DNA of 64,000 nt from CAVTYH01 sp963738835. GTDB taxonomy: Bacteria > Planctomycetota > Planctomycetia > Pirellulales > JADZDJ01. This document shows, one piece after another, positions 50,014-61,386 of the stretch. The position numbers were made by a program, and so were the translations under genes. Location: the NCBI GenBank assembly GCA_963738835.1, contig CAVTYH010000006.1, forward strand, positions 620,001-684,000, read 5' to 3'. The notes under the pieces are model-generated. The model saw nothing but the letters and a program-made list of their open reading frames with translations, was not told the origin of the DNA and made no database searches. How positions within the stretch are numbered: position 1 is the first letter of the stretch; every line of letters begins with the position of its first letter.

Positions 50014-51648
50014 TCATTGTACAGTCAGCCGGGGTTGATAATCTCGCTCGTGATACTCGAAATAGTCGAAATCGGCCGGCCGGCGCGTTCCTGCGCCATC
50101 TTGGCAGCAGACTCCCACAAATGCGCCTGTGAAGTTCGGCAGCGTCGGCGGACCGGCTTCGTCGGAGACGATGCTGGCGTCAAACACTTGCGGCAAACGC
50201 TGCTAGGAATGCCCAGGCAGCCGATAGAAAAAAATCAGCCGTTCAAAATCGACTTCCATGCGCAATTCGATATTTTCAGTAGCATCCGGCAGGGGGATGG
50301 GAGCCGTGAAACTGTCTCCCACATCGGTCACACACGACATGACGCGCAGCTGGCGTCCAATGGTGTCGTCCTCGGTCATAAACAGGTAATGAAACTTCGT
50401 AGCGTTGTAGTAGAAAACGAGGCCGGCTGCCTGTTGAAAATGCTCCGGCTGAAATTCCATGCGCGTTGCGGCCGTGAAACAAAACGCCTGCTGGCGGCGC
50501 GCGACGAGCGCTTGCTCAAACTGGCTGCCAATGGTCTCGCGACCAAAAAGTCGCAAATAGCCGGGGCGCTGGGTCAGGCTCCAGAGCCGCTCAGGATACG
50601 GGGAGCGAAGCCATTGAAAATCGATTGGCAACTCGGTTGTATTGAAATCGTCGCGCGCCGGCTGCGCGGGGAAAGGGTGGGCCGGAAGGTTAGGCTCTGA
50701 GACGTCGACGTGCGGCACGCGCCTGGCCATCGGCAGTGCGGAGCCACCCATCCGGCGACCAAACCATTTTCTGGATTGCCGTTTCTCGACCCAAAACGCA
50801 GCGGCCGCGATTCGCCAGCGGCCTGCCACACAGATAGGCCATATAGGTTTCGCCATCGCGAGTGTCTACCAGCGAAGCATGCCCAGCACGCTGTAACTCG
50901 CAGTCGGGCCGATCGCGCGCGGTCAGAACATAGGTGTCGGGATGCACTTCGTAAGGGCCTTCAAGCTGTCGCGAGCGGGCCATCGTCACGGCATGTCCCC
51001 ACGATGTACCTCCCTCCGCAACCAGCAGATGATAGTATTCGCCGCGCCGATACAAATGCGGTCCCTCGGTAAAGCCGATCGAAGTGCCCTGAAAAATTAT
51101 TCGCCGCGGGCCGACAAGTTCTTGATGGCGCGGCGAGTATTCCTGGAGCACAATGCCGGCAAATCGATTTTGCCCGGGGCGATGGTCCCAGAGCATGTTT
51201 AGTAAATACTTCCGGCCGTCGTCATCGCAAAACAACGACGGATCAAAACCGCTGCTGTTCAGGTAGATCGGTTCCGACCAGTCGCCGTCGATGCGCACGG
51301 CGGTGACCAGATAGTTGTGCAAGTCGCGCAGCGAGGCGCTGGACGCGCCGCCGATCGACGCTCGGCCATAGCGTTTCACATCTGTGTAGATCAAATAGAA
51401 CATGCCATCGGCATACGAGAGGCACGGCGCCCAAATGCCGCAGGAATCGGGATGCCCCGCATGTCCAATTGGCTTGCTCGTCGCAGCGGTCGCGTGAGCA
51501 GCCGCCAATGCATCAAGTCCTTGGAGTGATGAATTTGCACGCCGGGGTACCATTCGAACGTCGATGTGGCAATGTAGAAATCATCGCCGACACGCAGAAT
51601 CGAAGGATCAGGATTGAAGCCCCGCAAAATTGGATTGGTGATCGTCAT
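50014..51648 (-). pseudogene. GH43 beta-xylosidase (XynB-type), three frameshifts
   Basis: About 540 residues across frames, no signal peptide. Starts MTITNPILRGFNPDPSILRV (Asp base), then ATSTFEWYPGVQIHHSKDL, GIWAPCLSYADGMFYLIYTD, SLFCDDDGRKYLLNMLWDHR, FTEGPHLYRRGEYYHLLVAEGGT (Glu acid), and the C-terminal beta-sandwich ending NFTGAFVGVCCQDGAGTRR, ADFDYFEYHER. That end is characteristic of cytoplasmic GH43 beta-xylosidases. Breaks near 51480, 50700 and 50200. Next to a divergent GPH symporter, fitting uptake and cleavage of xylo-oligosaccharides. Confidence 0.83.
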
Positions 51649-51906
51649 GCGTTCCTTTGCTCATGAATAAGCATCGGCGAAATGATTTCTGTTGAAACGG
51701 TCAACATGCTCAATTACATCGTACAACGCGTCAAGCGGCGGTAGGGGCTCTCGGGTAAAGATCGAATGGACTCAGCGTGAATTTCTGTCTCGTCCCCGAA
51801 TCTGAATTGACGAAACGGTCGGCACGCGTTACAGGTTGTTTGTTGCAAAGCTGCATCCGTACCCAGTGCTTCTCCTTTTCTCGGCGGCCGTGCGACGGGG
51901 AATACT

Positions 51907-53633
51907 ATGTCTACGCAGAATGCCGGAAAGCTGTCCTTTACCGAGAAGTTTGGATATAGCCTTGCCGATGGCGCGGCCCAATTCGTGTTTCTCACGATGG
52001 TCAATTTCCAGGCCGGTTTTTACACCGACGCCGTAGGCATTCGCGCCGCCGACGCTAGTTGGCTGGTGCTTCTAGCCCGGCTCTGGGATGCCTTTTTTGA
52101 TCCGATGATGGGCTTTCTTGCCGACCGCACCCAGACACGTTGGGGCCGTTTCCGCCCATGGATTCTCTGGTCGATTATTCCCTGGGCAGCTGTGCATGGT
52201 GCTGGCCTACACCGTGCCTCCGTTGCGGACGTATTGGGCCACCTTTGTTTACGCGCTCGTGACGAACATCGCCCTGATGACCGTGTATTCGACGAACAAC
52301 ACGCCCTACTCGGCCCTGATGGCCGTAATGACCGGCGACCAAAAAGAGCGCACCGAAGCTCGCGCAGTACCGCTTTATCGCGGCGATGATCGGGCAACTT
52401 ATTGTCGGCGGATTCACGCTCGTGATCATGAATAGCCTTGGTGGCCAGTTGCCACTGGCACCGACCGAGCTAGCGAAAGACCAGTTGGCCGCCATGACTC
52501 AAGCAGCGACGCAGCCGGCCACGAAATTGTCATTCACAATTGCGCCCGAGGTAGCAGCCAAACCGCCGGACAAGCTAACCTTGGCGGACACGCCCGCCAT
52601 GATTATGTACCGCGAGCTGAAGCGGGTCCACGACGGCCGAGGATGGCCCCGCACCATGATGATCTTCGCCGGCATCTGCGCGGTTTGCTTCCTAATTACA
52701 TTTCTCACCACCCAGGAGCGCCTCACGCCGATCGAAAGGAAAAAATCGTCGATCATTAAGGGCATTAAGATACTCGTCACCATCGGACCTTGGATCGTGA
52801 TGTTTTTGGTGACGATTACGCATTACATTCTCACTGGCATTCGCGGATCGGCATACAACTACTATGTTAACTATCTGCTCGATCAACAGGCCATGACGCA
52901 TTTTCTCGAGCAGTGGAAACTGCCAACGATCAATCCGGACGTAGATCCGGCCACTCTGGGCCTGTGGTATAAGTTTCTTTTTTATTCCAAGCTCGTCATC
53001 TACGAGAATGGTTCCAACGTGCCGGCAGTGGTGTACGGACTTCTGCAGATGACGAACAAGATATGGAATGTGGTGGGTATTCTGGCTGCCGCGCACTTGG
53101 CGGTCAGGTTCAGCAAGAAACTCGTGGTTTCCATCAGCCTGATCGCCAATACGATCTTCATTCTGGCGCTGTTCTGGGTGCCATTGGATAACATCTGGGG
53201 TGTGTTCACGGTGGAGTGGCTGGGGCAACTGGCGTACGCTCCCACGGTACCACTGCTGTGGGTGCTATTCGCCGATGTTTGCGATTACACCGAATGGAAG
53301 ACAGGGCGAAGTATCACGGGTTTCATTTACGCGACCTTCTTTTTTGGGCTCAAAGCTGGCATCAGCTTTGCTGCATTTTTGGGACTGCAAGTGATGTCGT
53401 ATTTCGGCTATCAGGCGAACATGGCGCAATCAGACTTGAGCAAGCTTGGCATTTTATTAACGCTGACGCTGATTCCGGGCATTTTCTCGGTGACCTGCGC
53501 CGTGAGCATGCTGATGTATCAGATCACCAAGCAGATGAACCAACAAATTGCCGACGATTTGGCCCAGCGCCGGGCTGTCGCCCGGGAAACGGCCGACGAC
53601 GATCTCACCGGCAACGAGAGTTGCGCGACCTGA
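51907..53633 (+). pseudogene. GPH-family sugar:cation symporter, two compensating frameshifts
   Basis: About 575 residues. LSFTEKFGYSLADGAAQFVF, LLARLWDAFFDPMMGFLADR, TRWGRFRPWILWS at the start, ADVCDYTEWKTGRSITGF near the end and the C-terminal MLMYQITKQMNQQIADDLAQ. It differs from the symporter at 6117 by a ~60-residue insertion after the 6th membrane segment (PLAPTELAKDQLAAMTQ onwards). Frames change near 52190 and return near 52370, so only the third/fourth helices are scrambled. A near twin survives as fragments at 47282-47710. Confidence 0.83.
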
Positions 53634-53732
53634 AGAAACTGCGCCCGACATTCATTTCCGCCCGGATTGCGTGTGTTCCGTGCAGCCGCAATGCCGCGGG
53701 TAGTTCGCGATAAAAAATTCTCGCAATTTATT

Positions 53733-56700
53733 CTATTTCAGAGAAACGGCCGCCGATGGCCAATTGGAAATGGTCTCATCTACGGCAAGGACTTCGTGCC
53801 GACGATTTCGCGGCGATAAGTGAGAGATTGCTGATCTGTTGGCATCCAGTGGTCGAAACGAATGAAGAACCAACGGGTGAGTGGTGTCCGCAGCATGAGA
53901 AATGATAACTGTAGAACGAATGCGTTGGCCCTCGTTTTTTGGCTTCAACTCGATGGGTTCCCAAAGCATGACAGGAACGGACGCAGTACCAGAAGTGGCT
54001 ATAGATCGGTTCGTACCTCTCGATGGGCTAGGAATCGACGTAGATACTATGAGGTCCGCTAAATGCGATTTAATACCGGGAAGACCTGCCGAAATCGACA
54101 AGGGAGGCGCGATGTTCGTCAATAAGTTTCCTACGGAAGTTTCTTTCGCCATCGGGCTTGGCTCGGTGGAATTATTCAATTCGAGGGAATCGCTTGACGG
54201 AATTTGACTGCTCGAAACAGCCTGATCGCCTTGTGGAACCTGACTGTCGGTTGTCGCAACTGGAACCACTAGATCAGCAGTACTTGCCGCCAGGCTGGTT
54301 GCGGTGTTCAGCGCGGGAGGACTGCCACTGATAAGTAAAGAGATCATCGCCTGAATATCCAAATTCGTCAGCGCACCGTCGCCGTCGAGATCGCCCAGGG
54401 TAGGCAGGTCGTTGGAATTGAGATTGCGGCGGATCTCGTAACTGCTGATGTCGGTTAGCGCGTTCAGCAGTTCGTTTAGGTCAGATCCGTCGCACTGTCC
54501 GTCGAGGTTGTAGTCTCCCTTCAAGTACGTCACGACAAGATTCGCGCTGACTTGAACTGATCCACTAGTAACTAGGACCGTAGCAGTGCCAAGTGGCGAC
54601 GACGGCGCAGTGTAAAGTCCTGTCGAATTGACCGAGCCGACCGAGCCGGAACTGAGGCTCCAGGTGAATGTCGGCTGCGGTGAAATGGCGCCGCCGAATT
54701 GATTGAAGCCTGTGGCAGTAAGCTGCTGGGTTTGGCTGTCAGTGAGATTCGTCGATGGCGGTGAAACGGCGATGGAAGTGAGCGTTGAATTCACGACCAC
54801 CGTCACGGAACTCGTGGTGGCCCAGCCGGCGCCTCGCCGGATTGACCATCGTCACTTGGAAGTTGTACGTGCCCGGCGCCGTGAACGTGGCCAAAGTGTG
54901 CTTGGCGGCGTTCATCCCATTGGCGTTGAACGTGACCGGTGCCGGTGGCGTTCCGGTGGTGGACCAAGTGTACGTTACGCGCCGCTTCACCAGCGGTTTG
55001 ATCGGAACCTAGAACCGAAAGCGTCGTCGAGGCGCCCGTAACCGGTGACGTGGTTGAAGCCGCCGGGTTGACCACGGCCGGCTTCGCCAACGCCAACACT
55101 TCAGCCGAACTCAATGCCCGGCCGTAAATTCTGAAATCATCGATGCTGCCTTGAAAGCCAGGATCACTATATTGCGACTTACCGAGGTAGTTTTGCGTGG
55201 TGTTGCCCAAGGCCGCCGGATGAATGGTCATATTCGTGTTCGTGCCCACGGCGACGCCGTTCACGTACAACGTGCCGGTATTTCCCGACAGCGCAACGGC
55301 CACATGATACCAGGTTCCGGTAGCAAGCGTGGGACCGTTGATCTGCTGTTCGCTGCCGCCGCCGCTCGTAGTGATGGCAAACCGCAGCGGTCCGCCGCCG
55401 CCGGCTTGTGTGGTCAAAAACATGTTGGCCGTCGTGCCAGTGCCGAAGTCGAAGATGCGCGACCAAGCATTGAGCGTGTCTACTTCCACCCACGCAGAGA
55501 TGGTGAAATTATTGAGCCCGCTGACGATGCCCGTCGGCAGTGTGGCATACGTCGCCGCCGGTGTGCCAGCGGTCATCAAATGCAACGCAGTGCCGTCGGC
55601 GCTACTGGTGAAATTATAATTTGTGTTCAGCGTGCCGGTAATGTTCGCCGTCTTATAGTTGCGGGAGGAATCGATCAGCGTGACTCCGGCGGCATTCGCC
55701 TGATACCACACCAAGGGGTCGGCAACGACCACGTAAGTATTGAAGGTGGCGCCAGCCGTCTGCGAACTTATTGTTACTGAGGCCACAGGCGTTGCGGGTG
55801 CTGTGTACACGCCAGCCGGTGTAATCGAGCCGGCGCTGGCGGACCAAGTGACCGCCGGGTTTCCGGCCATTGGCGCGCCAAACTGATCGGCAAGATAAAC
55901 CTGCTGCGACGAGCCAACTTCCATGGTAGGGCTGGCCGCGCCAATCCCGGTCAACATCTGATTCACCGTCACATTAACCGTACTGGTCGTCGACAGTCCA
56001 ACCTGATCCATAATCGTGACCACCAACGAATAGCTGCCGGATTTCGTGAACGTGGCGACGGTGTTCTTGCTGCCGTTTTGCCCATTGCTGCTGAAGGTGA
56101 CCGGAGCTGGCGGCGTGCCTGTCGTGGCCCAGAAGTAAGTAAGGTTAGCTTCGCCAGCGTCGTCGGCCCCCAATACGCTCAAATTCGAGGTTGTTCCGGA
56201 TACCGGCGACGGGCTAGCGAGGGCTGGAATCGGCACAGTCGGAGCTTGGTTGCCGACACCGGTCAATGCGGTGCTGGCAAACGTGGCGGTCGCCAACTGG
56301 CTGCTGCTGTGTGCACTAGTGATTAGCCCGACATAGATCGTGCTCGGCATCGTGATCGAGAAGCTGCTACCGAGCTGTGTCCACGACGTGCCGTTCGTAC
56401 TGTAGTAGACGGCAAAAGCATTGCCGCTACGAGTGAGTTTCAACCATACGGGTGCGGAAAAGGTTCCCTGGCTTGCCCGACTTGCCGACAAAGCACCAAA
56501 GGACGGGCGCTCTTCGAAATTGACTGCCCCTTGCGGATTCAAGAAAGCCATCGCATAGACCGAGCTGGGATCCAACGAGGTGCGCATCATAATTCCGGCC
56601 TTGCCGAAGTTCACGAAGTTCGCCATCGAGGTGACTTGGGTCACGAAGCTGCCATCGCCAGTCAGCGTCGTATAGGCGAATTGGAAGCCGTCGGCGGTGT

Positions 56701-59242
56701 TCCAGATGTCGGCCCCAGCCCCGGCGAGTGTGTAAGCGTCAGTAGCGAAGTTGTAACTGGCAAATCCCGCCAACCCGATCGTGGCCGCGTCGCCGATATC
56801 ACCGTGGGAATAAGGCGCCGGTAGTGAGGACGCGGTTTCCGAGAGTGTTGTCAACGCCGTGGATGGCAAAGCATTCAGCAGCGCATTGACTCGGTACTGA
56901 TATGCCTGGCCGCTGATAACAGTCGTATCGGTGTAACTTGTGCTGTTGGCGGGAAGGGTCGTGGTGAGCGTGGTCCATGTTGTTCCGCCGTCGGCGCTGC
57001 GTTCAACGTCGTAAGCCGTGTCGCTGGTCGAATTATTGACCCAAAGCACTTTGGCTGTAAGTGTCGGCGACGGCGAAAATACGACTTGCACGTGCGTCGG
57101 CGCGGCCGGCGGCACGGTGACAGGCGCTGCCGTGGCATAAGCCGAGTAGGTCGGCGGCACGACCGCGTTGTCGTAGTTTCGGATACGGTAGTAGTAGGTC
57201 GAGCCTTCTGTGAGCGACGAGTTGGTATACGTTTGCACGCCGTGATTAACGGAGGCGATGACCGTCCAATTTGTGCTGTCGGTTGAACGTTCAATCGATA
57301 CAGTCGAATTGGTGGTGGTTGCATCGCTCCACTGGAGCACCTCTGAATTGGCGCCAGGCGTAACACTCATACCCGTTGGCGCCTTCAAGACCGTGGTCGT
57401 CAGCAACACTACATTTGTCGGTGCCGACGAGTTCAGCCCGTAAACTGCCCGGACGCGATATTGTAGCATGGCCAATTCCGGGGCCGTTGTGTCGGTGTAG
57501 CTCGATGAGCCCGATGAAACGCCGGCGGTCTGCGTGGTCCAGGTGACGCCACCATCGGTGGAAACATCGACCGCGTAATCCGTAGCCGGCGAACCATTTC
57601 GCGTCCAATTCAACGTCACTCTCTGGTTCGATGCATTGTAGCTTGCCGTGAGGCCCGTGGGCGCGGGCGGCTGCGTCATTGCAGTTTCGACGTTTGAATA
57701 CACGGTGCCGTTGTTGGCCTGCACGCGATAGTAGTAGAGCGTGTTTGCCGGCAATGCGGAATCGGAGTACGAAAAAGTGCCCGACGAAATACTGCTAGAA
57801 AGCGCGGTCCAGTTTGTTCCGTCGGTCGATCGTTGTACCGTGTAGCCCGTGGCCGACGTGAGATTGTTGGTCCACGAAACCGTAATTGTGCTGGTCGTGG
57901 CCGCGGTGGCTACTAGCCCGACCGGCGTCTGGGTCACGGGGGTCGTGGTCGCATTGCCAGTGAGCGTGACGATGCTTTTGGCTGGAATGGTATAGGTGAA
58001 GCTGCTGCCGTTGCCTGTCGCGGGGATCGATTGTTGCTGCGCCACGTCGAGTGCGGCCGTCGTTACCCAAGGCGTCAACACGGGCGAGTACGCTCCATTG
58101 AGATTGATCGTCTCGGTTATGGTCGAAGAACCAGTGTTCACAATCACGGTGGCGAAATCGCCTGTCGTTGGGTTCTTGAATGCGCTAATGCGCAAGCCAT
58201 TATTGTCGTCCGATTCCCCGACTCCCACCCAGCCGGGGCGAATGAATTTGGAGAATTGGGCCATCGCCGAGTAGAGCTTAGTCGTCTGCCAATTGCCGCC
58301 TAAGAGGCCTGCACCGCCCGCGGCGTTAGTCCACCAATGGTGATAGGCACTGGCTTGCGCGACGTACACAATGTCGTAAATGCTCTGCGCCTCATTGAGC
58401 CCCGCGGTGATGCCGAGCCCGGGGTCATCGCCAGTATGTTCGGTTTCCCAGATCTGGTGCCCGTTCAGTCCGGAAATTGGAGCGAAACCGTCCTTGCCGC
58501 CGGCGATGGTGTTAATTCCATACGTATGATCGGCATAGATCAGGTTCGTGTAATTCGACTCGACCGGGTCACTCATCACTTGGCTGACCAGATCCAAGTT
58601 GTTCCAGTGGATTTCCTCGGGCAAAATAATTTTGACGTTTGCCGTGCGGCTGTCGGCCGCGAGCGTGTCATGAAGGATTGACAGAGCATCGTGAAATTGC
58701 TGGGCCGACCACCGGGCTGACTCGTAGTCGGCGCTCCAGTTCGGTTCGTTTTGCATGGAAACGGCGTAAATTGTGATGCCGTTATTCGCCATGTTGACGA
58801 CATATTGCTTGAGCCAATTAGCGTAATCTTGATAGTGGCTGGCAAGCAGATAGCCCATGGTGTCGACACCGTTCACGACGGTGTTGACATTGTTGTTACT
58901 CTTCCATGCCGCGGGCGGGCTCCATGGCGTGCTCCAAATGGTCACGCCCATTGCCTGCGCCTTTTGCATTGCGAAGATTTCATCGCTGCTGGAGCTGGTG
59001 TCGGGCCTGATACGGCTGCGGAGCATCGACAGACCTGCTCCGTCGGTGGTGGACCAGAGCAACTGCTGCTGCGAGCTGTCCACATTCCCAAAGTTATTCC
59101 AGGCGCTGGACGACCCGAAGCCGGCAACCGCCTGATGGATGCTGCTCCAGTTGATTGTCGCCGCGGCGAGGCAATGACGTGGTTCGAGCGGCTCGACGGC
59201 CAAACGGGCGAATTTACTTCTGACGCTCTTCTTCGGCCCCAT
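53733..59242 (-). pseudogene. Giant secreted GH30 xylanase with LEPR motif, FN3, LamG, PKD and dockerin domains; frameshifted near its end
   Basis: About 1836 residues from ATG 59242 (ribosome-binding site GAGGGAGG). Order: LEPR motif (VEPLEPRHCLAA, residues ~16-27), GH30 barrel (~28-440; acid/base Glu166 in MQNEPN, nucleophile Glu268 in IWETEHTG), four fibronectin-III modules (~450-850), a DUF1349-like sandwich (~860-1030), PKD-like and Ig-like modules (~1040-1190), LamG (~1195-1390), a second PKD-like module, Ig-like module, type I dockerin (GDYNLDGQCDGSDLNELLNA, GDLDGDGALTNLDIQAM) and an Ser/Thr-rich tail. Frame breaks lie near 55000 and 54835 in the second PKD; the first 1415 codons are intact. 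GH30 of this sort acts on glucuronoxylan. Confidence 0.87.
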
Positions 59243-59498
59243 GTTGCCTCCCTCAATCCCCACTTCGCTGGTCAATTTATCAGGCGATCGTCATGCCGCA
59301 CACCATCTAACCAAGCGGATTCCTCTATCCAAGCTGAGTCACCAAGCTTTCGGACTCCGGGTGGATGAAACGACGTGCGGTTGTCGCCCAGTTTTCCTCC
59401 TTCGCAGCGGTTCGGGCCAATGGACCGATTGCGCTTCGCTTATACGGGCTGCGCCGGCAGCGGCGCGGATCCTCTTCGGGAAAGTTTGTCAACATAAG

Positions 59499-59541
59499 TA
59501 CGTTAGCGTATAAGATAGGTGCCGACACTAGCTAGTGTCAA
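59499..59541 (-). promoter_or_regulatory. Promoter-operator site D (TACG-N4-CGTA type)
   Basis: Read on the minus strand: TTGACA (59541-59536), 18-nt spacer, TATCTT (59517-59512), one A, TACGCTAACGTA (59510-59499). It lies 257 bp upstream of the GH30 start and points to it. The 12-mer is identical to that of site A. Confidence 0.72.
59524..59539. promoter_or_regulatory. Perfect 16-bp palindrome in the GH30 promoter
   Basis: GACACTAGCTAGTGTC is its own reverse complement. It overlaps four bases of the -35 box and most of the spacer of promoter D, so a protein bound here would cover the promoter. It is not found at sites A-C. Confidence 0.45.
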
Positions 59542-59703
59542 CCAATTTGTACGAGACTGAAGCCATTTGAATCCATGAAGGCAATTAGATTAACGCGAAT
59601 CGCAGGGAAATCTATTGGCTGACTATCCCCCAATATTTGTACCAAGCTCAGTTCCTGGAGGAGTCAGCTACATAGGGCGCATCAAGGCCGCACATGGATA
59701 CCG

Positions 59704-60257
59704 TTATTTGGTTCCAAGGCACGACATTATTTCTCGATAGAATTCCGGGTGGGATTGCCAGGTCTGCGCCGTAATCATTCGCCCGTGCCGCACGGCCTGC
59801 CGATCGGCGATGAATTTCCCGCCGCCCGCTTCGACATCGGTGCGACAGTGCTCATACGCCGTAACCTCCGCGCCGGCGACTAGCCCAGCGCGCGCCAGCA
59901 CTTGCACTCCGTGGCAGATTGAAAAAACCCATTTGCCGCGCTCGTGGAATTCGCCAACAATCGACAGCACCCGCGCGTTGTTCCGCAGGTACTCCGGCGA
60001 CGTCCGCCAAGCAAGAGGACGGCGTCGTAATCGCCTACACGCACCTCGGAGAAGTCCAGATCGGCCTCGAGTTGGTAGCCCTGCCGTTCGACATACGTGT
60101 CCCAACCAGGTTCGAAGTCGTGCATTACCAAGTGCAATCGTTTGCGCGATGGAGCGGCAATCCGCGGCTCGTAGCCGGCTTCACGGAATCGGTGGACGGC
60201 GTACAACGCCTCATAGCACTCGCCACCATCACCCGTAATCACCAAAATGGCCTTCAT
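59704..60257 (-). pseudogene. DJ-1/PfpI-family protein, one frameshift
   Basis: About 184 residues: MKAILVITGDGGECYEALYA, YEPRIAAPSRKRLHLV, DYDAVLLLGGR, and the nucleophile elbow WVFSICHGVQVLARAGLVAG, then MITAQTWQSHPEFYREIM. The Cys-His pair fits glutamine-amidotransferase-like DJ-1/PfpI proteins (deglycase/protease/chaperone type). The frame changes near 60010-60020; joined, LLLGG RSPEYLRNNARVL is continuous. Divergent from the enol-lactonase gene; unrelated to xylan. Confidence 0.8.
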
Positions 60258-60457
60258 TGTGAATTCTCCGGAATGGTATTAACGTTGGGTCTTTCAAAGA
60301 GCGATTTTGTACTCGTATACTCTTTAACAAGACTATCGATGATGCACATTCTTCGGGAAGAGTAGAGGGGCGGCGCGGTGGTTTAGGTTGAGTCGGAGGA
60401 CTAGGCTCTCGCGGCGGCGCGGGAAGCTATTTCGTCAATGCCAGGGGAGGAACTGCC

Positions 60458-61236
60458 ATGCCCTTCGCAGAAATAAGCGGTGGAAGACTCCACTACCAAT
60501 TCGACGGCGACACTCACGCGCCGGTTCTGATGCTCTCCAACTCACTCGGCACGGATCTATCGATGTGGCACCGGCAAGTCGCTGCGCTATCGCCGAAATT
60601 TAGGGTCCTGCGGTATGACAGTCGCGGGCAAGGCCGCTCGCTTGTCACCGCCGGCCCATACAGCATCGAACTGCTCGCGCGCGATGCGCTGGTACTACTC
60701 GATCGACTCGAGATTCCGCGTGTGCATTTTTGTGGGCTTTCCCTCGGTGGCATGATCGGTATGTGGCTAGCCGCACACGAGCCGCGCGCGTGGGCAAGTT
60801 GGTGCTCGCAAATACGGCTGCCCTTCTACCTCCGCCCGCGGCGTGGGACGCGCGGATTAAATCGGTTCAAGAGGGGGGAATCACCGCCATCGTCGACGGT
60901 GTCATGGAGCGCTGGTTTACGCCGGCATTTCGGGAAAGCCGGTCACTCGATGTCGAAACCGCGCGGCGTGCGCTGGTTGCCACGTCACCACACGGCTACA
61001 TTGCCTGCGTGGCGGCGATCCGCGATATGGATCTGCGGGTCGAATTGGGATTGATTAGGTCCCGCACTCTCGTCATTGCGGGCCATCTCGATCCAGCAAC
61101 TTCACCGGCGATGGGCCGCACGATCGCTGACGCGATTGACGGAGCTCGCTTTATTGAACTATTGGCAGCCCATTTATCGAACATCGAAGCTCCCGAAGCG
61201 TTTAACGCCGCGGTGCTGGACCTTCTACTTTCGTAA
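60458..61236 (+). pseudogene. pcaD: 3-oxoadipate enol-lactonase-like alpha/beta hydrolase, one frameshift
   Basis: About 260 residues, normal for PcaD. LSNSLGTDLSMWHRQVAALS, LRYDSRGQGRSLVTAGPYSI, the nucleophile elbow VHFCGLSLGGMIGMWLA, PHGYIACVAAIRDMDLR, VIAGHLDPATSP (Asp) and AAHLSNIEAPEAFN (His). One base is lost near 60787 (GAGCCGCGCGCG; adding C restores EPRRVGKLVLANTA). PcaD opens 3-oxoadipate enol-lactone in the protocatechuate/ferulate route, so it could link to aromatic acids released by CE1 esterases. Confidence 0.78.
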
Positions 61237-61386
61237 AGGCGACTGTCAATCGATGAACGAAAGCGTTTTCAGTGTGGGGATTTTGCGTTCGAGGAGGCAC
61301 AGGTAATCAATTTCGTCAACAATATGATTGCCACGGTGGCAGGAGCGGCCCGGGCGGTTGACCTGCCCCCAGGAATGATACCAGTG

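Noticed and set aside
13156..54540. Other TACGT-containing words (for example 24124, 42533, 54525, 54967)
   Set aside because: They lie inside coding regions and lack the paired half-site or the promoter boxes.
53733..59242. A cellulosome-like complex, because of the dockerin
   Set aside because: No cohesin or scaffoldin is visible and only one protein has a dockerin. Kept as a question rather than a claim.
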